A stretch of 64,000 nt of DNA from Methylobacterium sp. E-045 (GTDB lineage: Bacteria > Pseudomonadota > Alphaproteobacteria > Rhizobiales > Beijerinckiaceae): assembly GCF_022829685.1 (NCBI RefSeq), contig NZ_JAKSYE010000134.1, forward strand, positions 62,001 through 126,000, written 5' to 3'. Below, piece by piece: positions 8,798 to 16,345 of the stretch (positions are counted from its first letter, which is position 1; the number at the start of each line of letters is the position of its first letter). The notes under the pieces are model-generated. The model searched no databases and had not been told where the DNA came from. It saw only the letters and a program-made list of their open reading frames with translations. The position numbers were made by a program, and so were the translations under genes.

Positions 8798-9160
8798 GTG
8801 AGCCAATTCAACGAAAACTCCATGACCGACCGCCTCAAGGCTTCGCAGGAAGCCCGTCAGGCCGCGCTGGCGCGTTTCCGCGACCGCCCGGCCGCCGACG
8901 ATCCGACGGTGGTGGCCCGCAAGGCCGAGCGTGAGGCGATCGCCCGCGAGCGCGACATCCGCGTCGCCGCCCGCGAGGCCGAGCGCGCCGCCGCCGCCGC
9001 GCAGGCCGTCGCCGAAGCCGAGGCCGAGCGCGAGCGCCAGGCCATCGAGGCGGCGCGCGTCGCCGAGGAGAAGATCGCCCTCGCCGCTGCCGCGCGCATC
9101 GAGCAGAAGCAGCAGCGCGACGCGCGCTACGCCGCCCGCAAGGCCAAAGCCCGCAAATAA
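8798..9160 (+). CDS. DUF6481 family protein, coiled-coil
   Basis: A GTG start gives 120 residues. After a short N-terminus (FNENSMTDRLKASQEARQAA) the protein is almost wholly Ala/Glu/Arg-rich helix with heptad character, ending in a basic tail (ARYAARKAKARK). This matches DUF6481, short highly charged proteins found in alphaproteobacteria next to cold-shock and RNA helicase genes. The basic tail suggests nucleic acid binding; that is inference. An ATG at 8822 is an alternative start but would remove the conserved first residues. It follows cspA by 150 nt in the same direction. Confidence 0.75.
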   Translation: MSQFNENSMTDRLKASQEARQAALARFRDRPAADDPTVVARKAEREAIARERDIRVAAREAERAAAAAQAVAEAEAERERQAIEAARVAEEKIALAAAARIEQKQQRDARYAARKAKARK

Positions 9161-9505
9161 GGCGGACCGCTGCCGCATCGGTCCGGGCGAGGAGCGGATC
9201 CCGCTTCCCGAAGGACCGGTGCCGCCAAACGAAATCCCGGAGAGCCGTCCCGAACACGAGGTTCGGGGCGGGCATCCACCGGGTTCGACGTCAGGGCCGT
9301 TCGTCAACGATCGGGCCTGTCCCGTCGAATGGGTTGGCTCGGTCCTTCGTGAGGGTTCGGGCGCAGGATGGCATCGCCGGACGGAGCTGCCACCCCTCTC
9401 GTCCCTGTCCGGGAGGCAACAGGCCTTCGGCACGGCGACGCGCGACCACGAACACCCGTCCGGGGACGCGGAGCCCCTTTCGCGTCAACTCAGAAAGGCA
9501 CTCCC
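9161..9505. other. intergenic region, no gene seen
   Basis: This is 345 nt between the DUF6481 gene and the small gene at 9506. Open frames here have no start context or protein-like composition. It probably holds the promoter of the 9506 gene. Confidence 0.5.
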
Positions 9506-9703
9506 ATGGTCCATAAATTCAAGCTCGGGCAGCGTGTCCGCCGCGCCCGCATCGGCTATGCCGACGTCAAGGCCGATCCCGCCGACGTGTTCGAGATCGT
9601 CCGCCTCGTTCCCGAGGACCAGACCGGCGAGCCGTTCTACCGGATCAAGTCCGGCGGCGGCGAGCGCGCCGTCCGCGAAGGCGAGATCACCCTCGCCTCG
9701 TGA
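9506..9703 (+). CDS. small basic hypothetical protein (65 aa)
   Basis: The ATG is preceded by AAAGG at a good distance. The 65-residue product begins KFKLGQRVRRARIGY and contains DVFEIVRLVPEDQTGEPFYRIKSGGGERAVREGE, a pattern of short beta strands like a small SH3/Tudor-like barrel. Similar short proteins starting with a 'F.-G..VR' strand occur in Rhizobiales with unknown role. It is followed by a strong bidirectional terminator. Function is not known. Confidence 0.65.
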   Translation: MVHKFKLGQRVRRARIGYADVKADPADVFEIVRLVPEDQTGEPFYRIKSGGGERAVREGEITLAS

Positions 9704-9742
9704 GACTTCGTCTCCGGCCCGGGCCGGACGCGAGAAACAAAA

Positions 9743-9774
9743 AGGCCCCGCATCGGAGGATGCGGGGCCTTTTT
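9743..9774. terminator. bidirectional terminator between convergent genes
   Basis: AGGCCCCGCAT and ATGCGGGGCCT form an 11-bp perfect stem around CGGAGG. It is flanked by an A run on the left and a T run on the right, so it can end both the plus-strand gene at 9506 and the minus-strand dps gene. Confidence 0.9.
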
Positions 9775-9802
9775 CATGGTGTGTCCGTTCAGCCGGGCGA
9801 GA

Positions 9803-10339
9803 TCAGTGGCCGCCCTCGGTGGCGTTGCGGGTCGCCTCATAGAGGAACCAGGTGCGCTCCTCGGACTGGTTGATCCACTCCTCCAGCAGGCTGGTGGTGG
9901 AGACGTCCTTGGCCTCGTCCGTCACCTCGTGCAGCTCGCGCATGTTGGCGGTGAGGGTCTTGTTGTCGTCGCGCAGCTCGGCCAGCATCTCGAGGGGGCT
10001 GACATAGTCGGCGTCGTTGTCCTCGACGCGGGACAGCCTGGAGGCCTGACCCAGCGACCGCAGGGTGGTGCCGCCGATCTTGCGGGCGCGCTCGCCGACA
10101 TCGTCGATGATGCCGAAGATCTGCTGCGACTGCTCGTCGAGCATGAGGTGGTAGTCGCGGAAATTCGGGCCGCTCACATGCCAGTGGAAGTTCTTCGTCT
10201 TCACATACAGGGCGAAGAGGTCCGACAGCAGGACGGTCAGGCCCTCGGCGATCTTCTTCGTTGCCTCGGGCGCGAGATCGGTAGGGGTGTTCAGGCGATC
10301 CCCGTCGACACGCGTGCGTCCGCTCAAGCTCTTTGCCAT
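9803..10339 (-). CDS. dps: Dps-family DNA-protecting ferritin-like protein
   Basis: A 178-residue four-helix ferritin-like protein. The ferroxidase ligands typical of Dps are visible: KTKNFHWHVSGPNF (His) and HLMLDEQSQQIF (Asp/Glu). Such proteins form dodecamers that oxidise Fe(II) with peroxide and shield DNA in stress. The ATG at 10339 is chosen because the upstream extension to 10498 is not protein-like. The N-terminal SLSGRTRVDGDRLN could provide the DNA-binding basic extension. It is monocistronic and ends at a shared terminator with the convergent gene. Confidence 0.9.
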   Translation of the reverse strand: MAKSLSGRTRVDGDRLNTPTDLAPEATKKIAEGLTVLLSDLFALYVKTKNFHWHVSGPNFRDYHLMLDEQSQQIFGIIDDVGERARKIGGTTLRSLGQASRLSRVEDNDADYVSPLEMLAELRDDNKTLTANMRELHEVTDEAKDVSTTSLLEEWINQSEERTWFLYEATRNATEGGH

Positions 10340-10543
10340 GACGTCATAACTCCGGTTGAATTCCGATGACGGGCGGCGTCCAGCGCACGCCCCATGACGG
10401 GAAAAAGCCAGAGAGAGGGGGGAAGTTCCGCATCCCAGCCATGAGCGGAGTGACGCGCTCGCGATCGTGACCGTGCCACCGCCTCGGATTGACGCCACCG
10501 CGGAACGCGCCCGGCGGGTGGTGCCCGCCGGGGACGAGCGACG

Positions 10544-11482
10544 TCAGGTCAGCACGACCACGCGAGTGCCAATCTCGACGCGGCCGTAGAGGTCGATCAC
10601 GTCCTGGTTGATCATGCGGATGCAGCCGGACGAGACGCTGAGACCGATGGATTCCGGCTCCAGGGTTCCGTGGATGCGGTAGAGCGTGTCCTTGTTGTCC
10701 TGCCACAGGTAATGCGCCCGCGCACCGAGCGGGTTGCGGGAGCCGCCGGGCACGCCGAGGCCGCTCTGGAGCTGGGTCACCGACCGGGCGAGCTTGGGCG
10801 TGCGGGCGATCATCTCCTTGGGCGGATACCAGTCCGGCCACATCTGCTTGGAATTCACGGTCGAGACGCCCGACCAGGAAAAGCCCTGCTTGCCGACGCC
10901 GACGCCGTAGCGCCGCGCCCGGCCGTTGGCCTGAACCAGGGTGAGGTGGTGGGCGCGCGGATCGACCACGATGGTGCCGGGGGGCTCGCGGCCGGTATAG
11001 GCCAGCTCCTGACGCAGGAAGACCGGGTTCGCCTTGCGCCAGTTGAAGGCATGGACCGGGAACGGCTCGTCGGTGATCGCGGCATAGGCTTTTGCGTAGT
11101 CGATCGGCCCGTCATCCACCGGACGCGCCACGGCGTTGCCCTGGTTCGCAGGCGGCGGCTGCTCCACCCGGCGGCGGGCATTGGGATCGGCATAGGGATC
11201 CGCGTCGGGATCGTCCTCGAAGCGCGGGGCGGTGGTGCGCTGGCCATAGGGTTCGTAGCGCCCGCCTCGCCGGCGGTAGAGCCGCCCGGCCTCGTCCCGG
11301 TAGAGACGGTCGTCGTCATAGGGGCCGTATCCGTCCTCCGAGTCGAGGGAGAGCCGGCCGCGGATCTGGGCGAGGGCGGCGAGGGGGGAACCGACGAGGG
11401 CCAGGGCCGCACCCGCGCCGCTCAGCAGGGTCCGCCGGCTGACGGGAAGAACGGGGCGTTCGAAGATGGGACGTTCGGACAT
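10544..11482 (-). CDS. L,D-transpeptidase (YkuD domain), Tat/Sec exported
   Basis: This 312-residue periplasmic enzyme would make 3-3 peptidoglycan cross-links or attach proteins to peptidoglycan. A signal sequence with SRRTLLSGAGAALALVG (twin Arg) leads it. A low-complexity Asp/Arg/Tyr-rich linker covers about residues 40-115. The YkuD domain follows, with PGTIVVDPRAHHLTLVQ at its start. The active-site pattern is YRIHGTLEPESIG then VSSGCIRM, with the catalytic Cys and the upstream His. A broken relative of this gene, sharing the same C-terminal sequence, lies at 58481-58909. Confidence 0.9.
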   Translation of the reverse strand: MSERPIFERPVLPVSRRTLLSGAGAALALVGSPLAALAQIRGRLSLDSEDGYGPYDDDRLYRDEAGRLYRRRGGRYEPYGQRTTAPRFEDDPDADPYADPNARRRVEQPPPANQGNAVARPVDDGPIDYAKAYAAITDEPFPVHAFNWRKANPVFLRQELAYTGREPPGTIVVDPRAHHLTLVQANGRARRYGVGVGKQGFSWSGVSTVNSKQMWPDWYPPKEMIARTPKLARSVTQLQSGLGVPGGSRNPLGARAHYLWQDNKDTLYRIHGTLEPESIGLSVSSGCIRMINQDVIDLYGRVEIGTRVVVLT

Positions 11483-11780
11483 GGGGTACTCGAGGATGGG
11501 CCCCTCGCCAGGACGCGAGGACTAAAGCCAAGATCGTGCGGTGACTTAGCAAGACCAGGGGCTGCCGTCACGCCGGCTCGTCGCTCAGCAGCATTGCGGC
11601 CGGGTGGGGTCGGCGGGCGGACATGGGGCCGGCCCGGCGACGGACCTTTCATCATGGCGCGAGAATGAGCGGGAGATGTCGGGATTTCATCGGGTCTTGC
11701 GATTGCAAAAACCTCTGTTCGCATCGACATAGGATCCTGCATTTCAACACCATCGAATCCTTGAAAGACGGACGAATCCT

Positions 11781-12173
11781 GTGCCGATCTCTTCGTTCGC
11801 ACGCCTTGGCGCGTCAGCCCTGACGCTCGCCCTCGGGCTGCTTCTCTCAGGGGAAAGCCCTGCCCTGGCGGGTCCGAAGCCCGCCCTCTCGACGGCAGCC
11901 CCCAGGGCCGTCGATTCCTCCCGAGCCGGCTCCTCCCGGACGAAGGCCGCCAAGCGGTCGCGGACGGTCAAGGCCAACACGGTCAAGACCACCACAACCA
12001 AGGGCAAGGCGGCCCCCGCCGAGACCATGTCCACGGAGGCCATGTCGACGGAGGCGCCCGCCGTCACCTGGACCTCGGCCGAGCCGGACGAGCTCCGGTG
12101 CGGGCGCAGCCGCCGCAAGCTGTGGCAGGCGGGCGAAGGCTGGATGGTCAAGACCGTGACCGTCTGCCGGTAA
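11781..12173 (+). CDS. exported hypothetical protein, Thr/Ala/Lys-rich
   Basis: A GTG start gives 130 residues. An N-terminal signal peptide (GASALTLALGLLLSGESPALA) is followed by a basic Ser/Thr/Lys-rich linker and a short conserved-looking C-terminus (LRCGRSRRKLWQAGEGWMVKTVTVCR) with two Cys that could form a disulfide. That C-terminal motif looks like the structured part. It is probably periplasmic. No function was recognised. It is a single gene 131 nt upstream of sbcD. Confidence 0.6.
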   Translation: MPISSFARLGASALTLALGLLLSGESPALAGPKPALSTAAPRAVDSSRAGSSRTKAAKRSRTVKANTVKTTTTKGKAAPAETMSTEAMSTEAPAVTWTSAEPDELRCGRSRRKLWQAGEGWMVKTVTVCR

Positions 12174-12304
12174 GCGTCCGCCCGAGAAGCCGGAGCGGGA
12201 CGACGCCGGATGCCCGGAGGCCGCCGGGTAGGACCTCACCCGGCGGCGCGCTACAAGGCCCCGGCCCGCACAGGCGATGTCCGGGCTGAAGTGGGAGCGA
12301 TGAC

Positions 12305-13531
12305 GTGATCCGCGTGCTGCATACGGGCGACTGGCATATCGGGCAGTCCCTGCGCGGCTATTCCCGCGCCCACGAGCATGCGCGGGCGCTGGCCCGTCTC
12401 GAAGCCATCGTCGTGGAGCACGAGGTCGACGCCCTCGTGGTGGCGGGCGACGTCTACGACAGCCAGAACCCCTCGGGGGAGGCGCAGGCGCTGCTCTACG
12501 ACGTGCTGGTGCGCCTGCACCGGGCGCGCCCCGCCATGACCATCGTCCTCACCGCCGGCAACCACGACGCGGCCGGGCGCCTCGAAGCGCCGAGCCCGAT
12601 CCTCGAGGCCATCGGGGTCCGGGTCATCGGCAATGTCCGCCGCCGCGACGGCGCCCTGTCCATCGAGCGTCATCTCGTGCCGGTCCTGCGGAACGGCGAC
12701 GTGGCGGCGCAGATCCTGGCCGTGTCCTATCCCACCGCCGCCTGCCTGCCGCCCCTGCGCCGGGAGGAGGGATCGCCCATCGTCCGGGCCGTGCGCGCCC
12801 TCTATTCCCAGGTGATGGAGGCGGCGGCGCCGCATCTCTCCGGCCTGCCGCTCCTCCTCACCGGGCATCTGCACGTGGCCGGCGGGACCGAATCGGAGGG
12901 GGCCGAGCGCCGCATCCTGGTCGGCGGCGAGCATGCCGTGCCGCCGGACGTCTTTCCGGCGGAGGCCGATTACGTGGCGCTGGGCCATCTCCACAAGGCC
13001 CAGACCATCGGCGGCGGGATGGTGCGCTATTCCGGCTCGCTGATCCCGCTCTCGGCCACCGAGCAGCCCTATGTCCACGGGGTCAGCCTCGTGACCCTCG
13101 GCGACGGACCGGCGCGGGTGGAGCACATCCCGATCCCGCGCCCGGTCCCGTTCCTGCGCCTGCCCCCGCGCGGCGACATGCGGCTCTCCGACCTCGCCGA
13201 CCATCTCAAGGCCCTCGACCTCGATCCCGCCCTGCCCCTGGAGGAACGGCCCTATATCCAGGTCCGCCTCGCCCGCGAGGGGCTGGGGCCGGGCCACCGG
13301 GCCGAGGTCGACCGGATCGCGGACGGCTTTCCCGTGCGCATCGTCGACACCCGCGTGGCGCCCGCCGCCGATCCGGTGGCGGAGGCCGCCGAGGCGGCGC
13401 CCCTCGTGCGACTGTCCGAGCGCGACCCGGAAGACCTCTTCCGCCTCGCCTTCGCCCGCGTCCGGGGCACGCCGCCGGAGCCGGCGCATCTCGAGGTGTT
13501 CCACCGGGTCCGGGCCGAGGCGGAGGCCTGA
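12305..13531 (+). CDS. sbcD: exonuclease subunit SbcD (Mre11 homologue)
   Basis: This 408-residue metallophosphoesterase is the nuclease of the SbcCD complex, which opens DNA hairpins and processes double-strand ends. The phosphodiesterase motifs are all present: HTGDWHIGQSL (residues 6-16), VAGDVYDSQNP, TAGNHDAAGR, TGHLHVAGG and LGHLHKAQ. A capping/C-terminal domain follows. The start is GTG at 12305. Its partner sbcC is not next to it but 8.4 kb downstream on the same strand at 21902, which is unusual because the genes normally overlap. Confidence 0.93.
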   Translation: MIRVLHTGDWHIGQSLRGYSRAHEHARALARLEAIVVEHEVDALVVAGDVYDSQNPSGEAQALLYDVLVRLHRARPAMTIVLTAGNHDAAGRLEAPSPILEAIGVRVIGNVRRRDGALSIERHLVPVLRNGDVAAQILAVSYPTAACLPPLRREEGSPIVRAVRALYSQVMEAAAPHLSGLPLLLTGHLHVAGGTESEGAERRILVGGEHAVPPDVFPAEADYVALGHLHKAQTIGGGMVRYSGSLIPLSATEQPYVHGVSLVTLGDGPARVEHIPIPRPVPFLRLPPRGDMRLSDLADHLKALDLDPALPLEERPYIQVRLAREGLGPGHRAEVDRIADGFPVRIVDTRVAPAADPVAEAAEAAPLVRLSERDPEDLFRLAFARVRGTPPEPAHLEVFHRVRAEAEA

Positions 13532-13666
13532 ACCCCTCAGCCCGACGCCGGCCCCTCCGTCCTTGTCACGCGGCCGTTACCCTGTAGATATTACAAGTCG
13601 ATTGTGCGCCATCGAGATTCGCCGGACCCTGCCGATGCGAGCCGGGCGCCCGGGGGAAACAGCGCC

Positions 13667-14647
13667 ATGAGATCCACGATCGTCGCCACCGGCTGCGCCC
13701 TGGCGCTCGCCCTCACCGCTCCGGTACAGGCCGAGGAGGCGGATGCCGCCGCCATCGTCGGCGCCCAGTTCGCGGCCGGCGGCAACAAGCCCGGCGTGCG
13801 GGCCAGCGGCGCCAAGGGCGTCTGCGTCACCGGCCAGTTCACCCCCTCCCCCGAGGCGGCGGCCCTGTCGAAGGCGCCGCATTTCGCCAAGCCCGTGCCG
13901 GTGACCGCGCGGTTCTCCATGGGCGGCAGCAACCCGGGCATCTCGGACAAGGCCAAGCCCGTGACGCGGGGCTTCGCCATGCGCCTGCGCGACCCGGCCG
14001 GGGACCTCGTCCTCGTCATCATCTCGGCCCCGGTCTTCTCGGCGCGCACGCCCCGGCAGCTCCTCGACTTCGCCTCCGTCCGCGCCCCCGGCCCGGACGG
14101 CAAGCCCGATGCGGAGAAGGTCAAGGCCTTCGCCGCCGCCAACCCGGAGACCACGAAACAGGCGGCCTGGCTCAACGCGCGCCCGGTCCCGGCGAGCTTT
14201 GCCGGCGTCGATTACTGGGGCGTCCACGCCTATACGCTGACCAACGCCCGGGACGAGGCCAAGGTGGTGAAGCTGAAGACCGTGGCGGATGCGGGCCAGC
14301 TCGGCCTCACCGACGAGGAGCTGAAGGCCAGGCCCGACAGCTTCTATGCCGACGAGCTGAAGGCGCGTCTGGCCAAGGGACCGGCCAGCTTCTCCCTGGT
14401 GGCGATCCACGGCGAGGCCGGCGACCCCACCGCCGACCCGACGGCGCTGTGGCCCGAGGAGGACCGCAAGAGCACGACCCTCGGCACCCTCGCCATCACC
14501 GCCCTCGAGCCCGACGCCACCTGCGACGCCGCCACCTTCGATCCGGTGGTGGACCTCCCCGCCGGAATCGCCGGCCCGGCCGACGACCCGATGTTCGCGA
14601 TCCGCTCGCCGGCCTACGCCGTGTCGCTCTCGCGCCGCGCGCAGTAG
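13667..14647 (+). CDS. exported catalase-related peroxidase (SrpA-like)
   Basis: A 326-residue protein starting with a Sec signal peptide (TGCALALALTAPVQA). The remainder matches the small catalase-fold peroxidases: GVCVTGQFTPSPEAAALSKA, PVTARFSMGGSNPGISD and RGFAMRLRDPAGDLVLVI in the first half, then NARPVPASFAGVDYWGVHAY. These are haem proteins of about 300-330 residues, much shorter than true catalases. It would act in the periplasm on peroxides. The ATG at 13667 gives the signal peptide; the frame opens earlier at 13604 without coding character. A 15-bp stem terminator follows. Confidence 0.82.
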   Translation: MRSTIVATGCALALALTAPVQAEEADAAAIVGAQFAAGGNKPGVRASGAKGVCVTGQFTPSPEAAALSKAPHFAKPVPVTARFSMGGSNPGISDKAKPVTRGFAMRLRDPAGDLVLVIISAPVFSARTPRQLLDFASVRAPGPDGKPDAEKVKAFAAANPETTKQAAWLNARPVPASFAGVDYWGVHAYTLTNARDEAKVVKLKTVADAGQLGLTDEELKARPDSFYADELKARLAKGPASFSLVAIHGEAGDPTADPTALWPEEDRKSTTLGTLAITALEPDATCDAATFDPVVDLPAGIAGPADDPMFAIRSPAYAVSLSRRAQ

Positions 14648-14663
14648 GGGACCGCCCGACCAC

Positions 14664-14702
14664 GCCTGCCCGGTCGCGAGGGGATCCCGCGACCGGGCAG
14701 GC
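14664..14702. terminator. bidirectional hairpin between convergent genes
   Basis: A perfect 15-bp inverted repeat (GCCTGCCCGGTCGCG and its complement) separates the stop codons of the catalase-like gene (plus) and the RTX gene (minus). It lacks a T tract, so its role as terminator rests on position and stem strength. Confidence 0.65.
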
Positions 14703-14719
14703 CGGAGCCGGTGCGGACG

Positions 14720-16114
14720 TCAGAAGATGAAGCTGCCTTCCGTCACGGACTGCGCCGTGACGCCGAGCAGGATGATCTTGTCGGAATGTCCGGTCTCGCC
14801 GGTGAAGGTGATGATCGTGTTGGCCTCGCCGTGGAACGACTGGATCTCAACGCCATGGATGTCGTCGGCGAGGGTGCCGATGTCGATCTTGTCGTGGAAC
14901 ACGTCGAACTTGCGGATCACGTCGCGGCCATCGCCCGAGACGAAGGCGAAGGTGTCGTCACCCGCGCCGCCGAAGAGGGCGTCGGCGCCATGTCCGCCGG
15001 CGATGAAGTCGTTGCCCTTTCCGGCCTGGATGCGGTCGGCGCCGTCCGTGCCGGCGATCGTGGAATGGCTGCCGTCCACGCTCTGCGAATAGATCTTCGT
15101 ACCGGCCTCGACGCCCGTCATGATGAGGGACGCCCCGTCACGCACATAGACCTTCTCGATGCTGGAGAACGTGCTGTCGGTGAGTTCGACGGTGCTGTCC
15201 TTCGTGATGAAGAGCAGGTCCGTCCCCTCGTCGCCCTGAACCCGCACGGGCGAGCTGCCGATGACGAGGCGATCGTCGCCGCCCCGCCCGTACAGTTCGT
15301 CGGAACCGCCATTGCCGGTCAGCGTGTTGGCTTCATAGTTTCCGGTCAGCACGTCGTCGGAGGTGCTGCCAAGGACGCTCTCGAACCCCGCGAGGTCATC
15401 CCCCTCGGCATCACCGCCGGAGCCGTGTCTGGAATTGAGATCGACGGTCACGCCCGCGCTGGAATGCGCGTAGCTCACGGTATCGATGCCGTCGCCGCCG
15501 TTCAGATAGTCGCCGCCCGCGCCGCCTTCGATGACGTTGTTGTGCACGTCGCCATCAATGATGTCGCCATACTGCGAGCCGCGAATGTTGGCGATGTTCG
15601 AGAATGTATCCTGGACGACGTCGCCTTTGCCATCGTTGGCCGTGCCGCTCGCCATGTCGATGCCCATCCCGTACGAACCGCCGAAGAAGGGCGCATCGAA
15701 ATGCTCGTAGCTCAGGGTGTTCGTGCCGGCGCCGCCGTCGAACGTGTTGATGCCGCGACCGCCCTCCAGCACATCGTTGCCGCCGCCGCCGTTCAGGACG
15801 TCGTTGCCGTCGCCGGTGCGGAACACGTCCCCGAAATCTCCGCCGGTGACCCGGGTGACGTAATCGAAGTCGCTGGAATCACCGGAGAGGCCGGCTTGAT
15901 CGCTCGACAGGCCGAAGGGAAGGAACTGAAGAGGGTCTCCCGCACCGTCCGCCACCAGGAAGACGAACTGATGTCCGTAGCTGTCATACCCCTGAATCGA
16001 CGATCCAGGTCCGAAATCAAGCGTCCGGACATTGGGACTGACAGGCTCATAATATCCGGGACTTGAATTCTCGAGATTAAAACCGCCGCCTAACGTATAA
16101 GAAAACGTCGCCAT
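14720..16114 (-). CDS. RTX calcium-binding repeat protein
   Basis: A 464-residue protein with no N-terminal signal peptide. Most of it consists of hemolysin-type Ca2+-binding nonapeptides (pattern GGxGxDxLx), for example GDGNDVLNGGGGNDVLEGG near 100-120, and further blocks through the middle and at GKGNDFIAGGHGADALFGG. Such beta-rolls fold outside the cell after type I secretion. The C-terminus (DKIILLGVTAQSVTEGSFIF) resembles the hydrophobic secretion tail of RTX proteins. No catalytic domain was recognised, so it may be a surface or matrix protein. No type I exporter lies nearby. An ATG at 16114 is preferred over the GTG just upstream. Confidence 0.82.
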   Translation of the reverse strand: MATFSYTLGGGFNLENSSPGYYEPVSPNVRTLDFGPGSSIQGYDSYGHQFVFLVADGAGDPLQFLPFGLSSDQAGLSGDSSDFDYVTRVTGGDFGDVFRTGDGNDVLNGGGGNDVLEGGRGINTFDGGAGTNTLSYEHFDAPFFGGSYGMGIDMASGTANDGKGDVVQDTFSNIANIRGSQYGDIIDGDVHNNVIEGGAGGDYLNGGDGIDTVSYAHSSAGVTVDLNSRHGSGGDAEGDDLAGFESVLGSTSDDVLTGNYEANTLTGNGGSDELYGRGGDDRLVIGSSPVRVQGDEGTDLLFITKDSTVELTDSTFSSIEKVYVRDGASLIMTGVEAGTKIYSQSVDGSHSTIAGTDGADRIQAGKGNDFIAGGHGADALFGGAGDDTFAFVSGDGRDVIRKFDVFHDKIDIGTLADDIHGVEIQSFHGEANTIITFTGETGHSDKIILLGVTAQSVTEGSFIF

Positions 16115-16169
16115 CACCGAACCCCGTAGGACAAATCGACACCCTGATGTCCCACGACTCGATAGCCAT

Positions 16170-16186
16170 CAATATTTAAAATATTG
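16170..16186. promoter_or_regulatory. AT-rich palindrome upstream of the RTX gene
   Basis: CAATATTTAAAATATTG is an 8+8-nt inverted repeat with a single central base, in an otherwise GC-rich region. It lies 56 nt upstream of the RTX start codon on the minus strand, where a promoter or operator is expected. The regulator is unknown. Confidence 0.4.
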
Positions 16187-16345
16187 TTATGGCATAAACC
16201 CCGACTAGACCAATGTAGACATGCCGCTCCGGCAGTCAGTGTCCCCGGTGCCGGTTCCTCGCGGCGTGTCGCCGAGCCGGCCGATGACGCGGCGGCTGTG
16301 GCGCGCCCACGGGTTCGGAGCGGGCGTCGCCGGTCGTCCCCAGCC

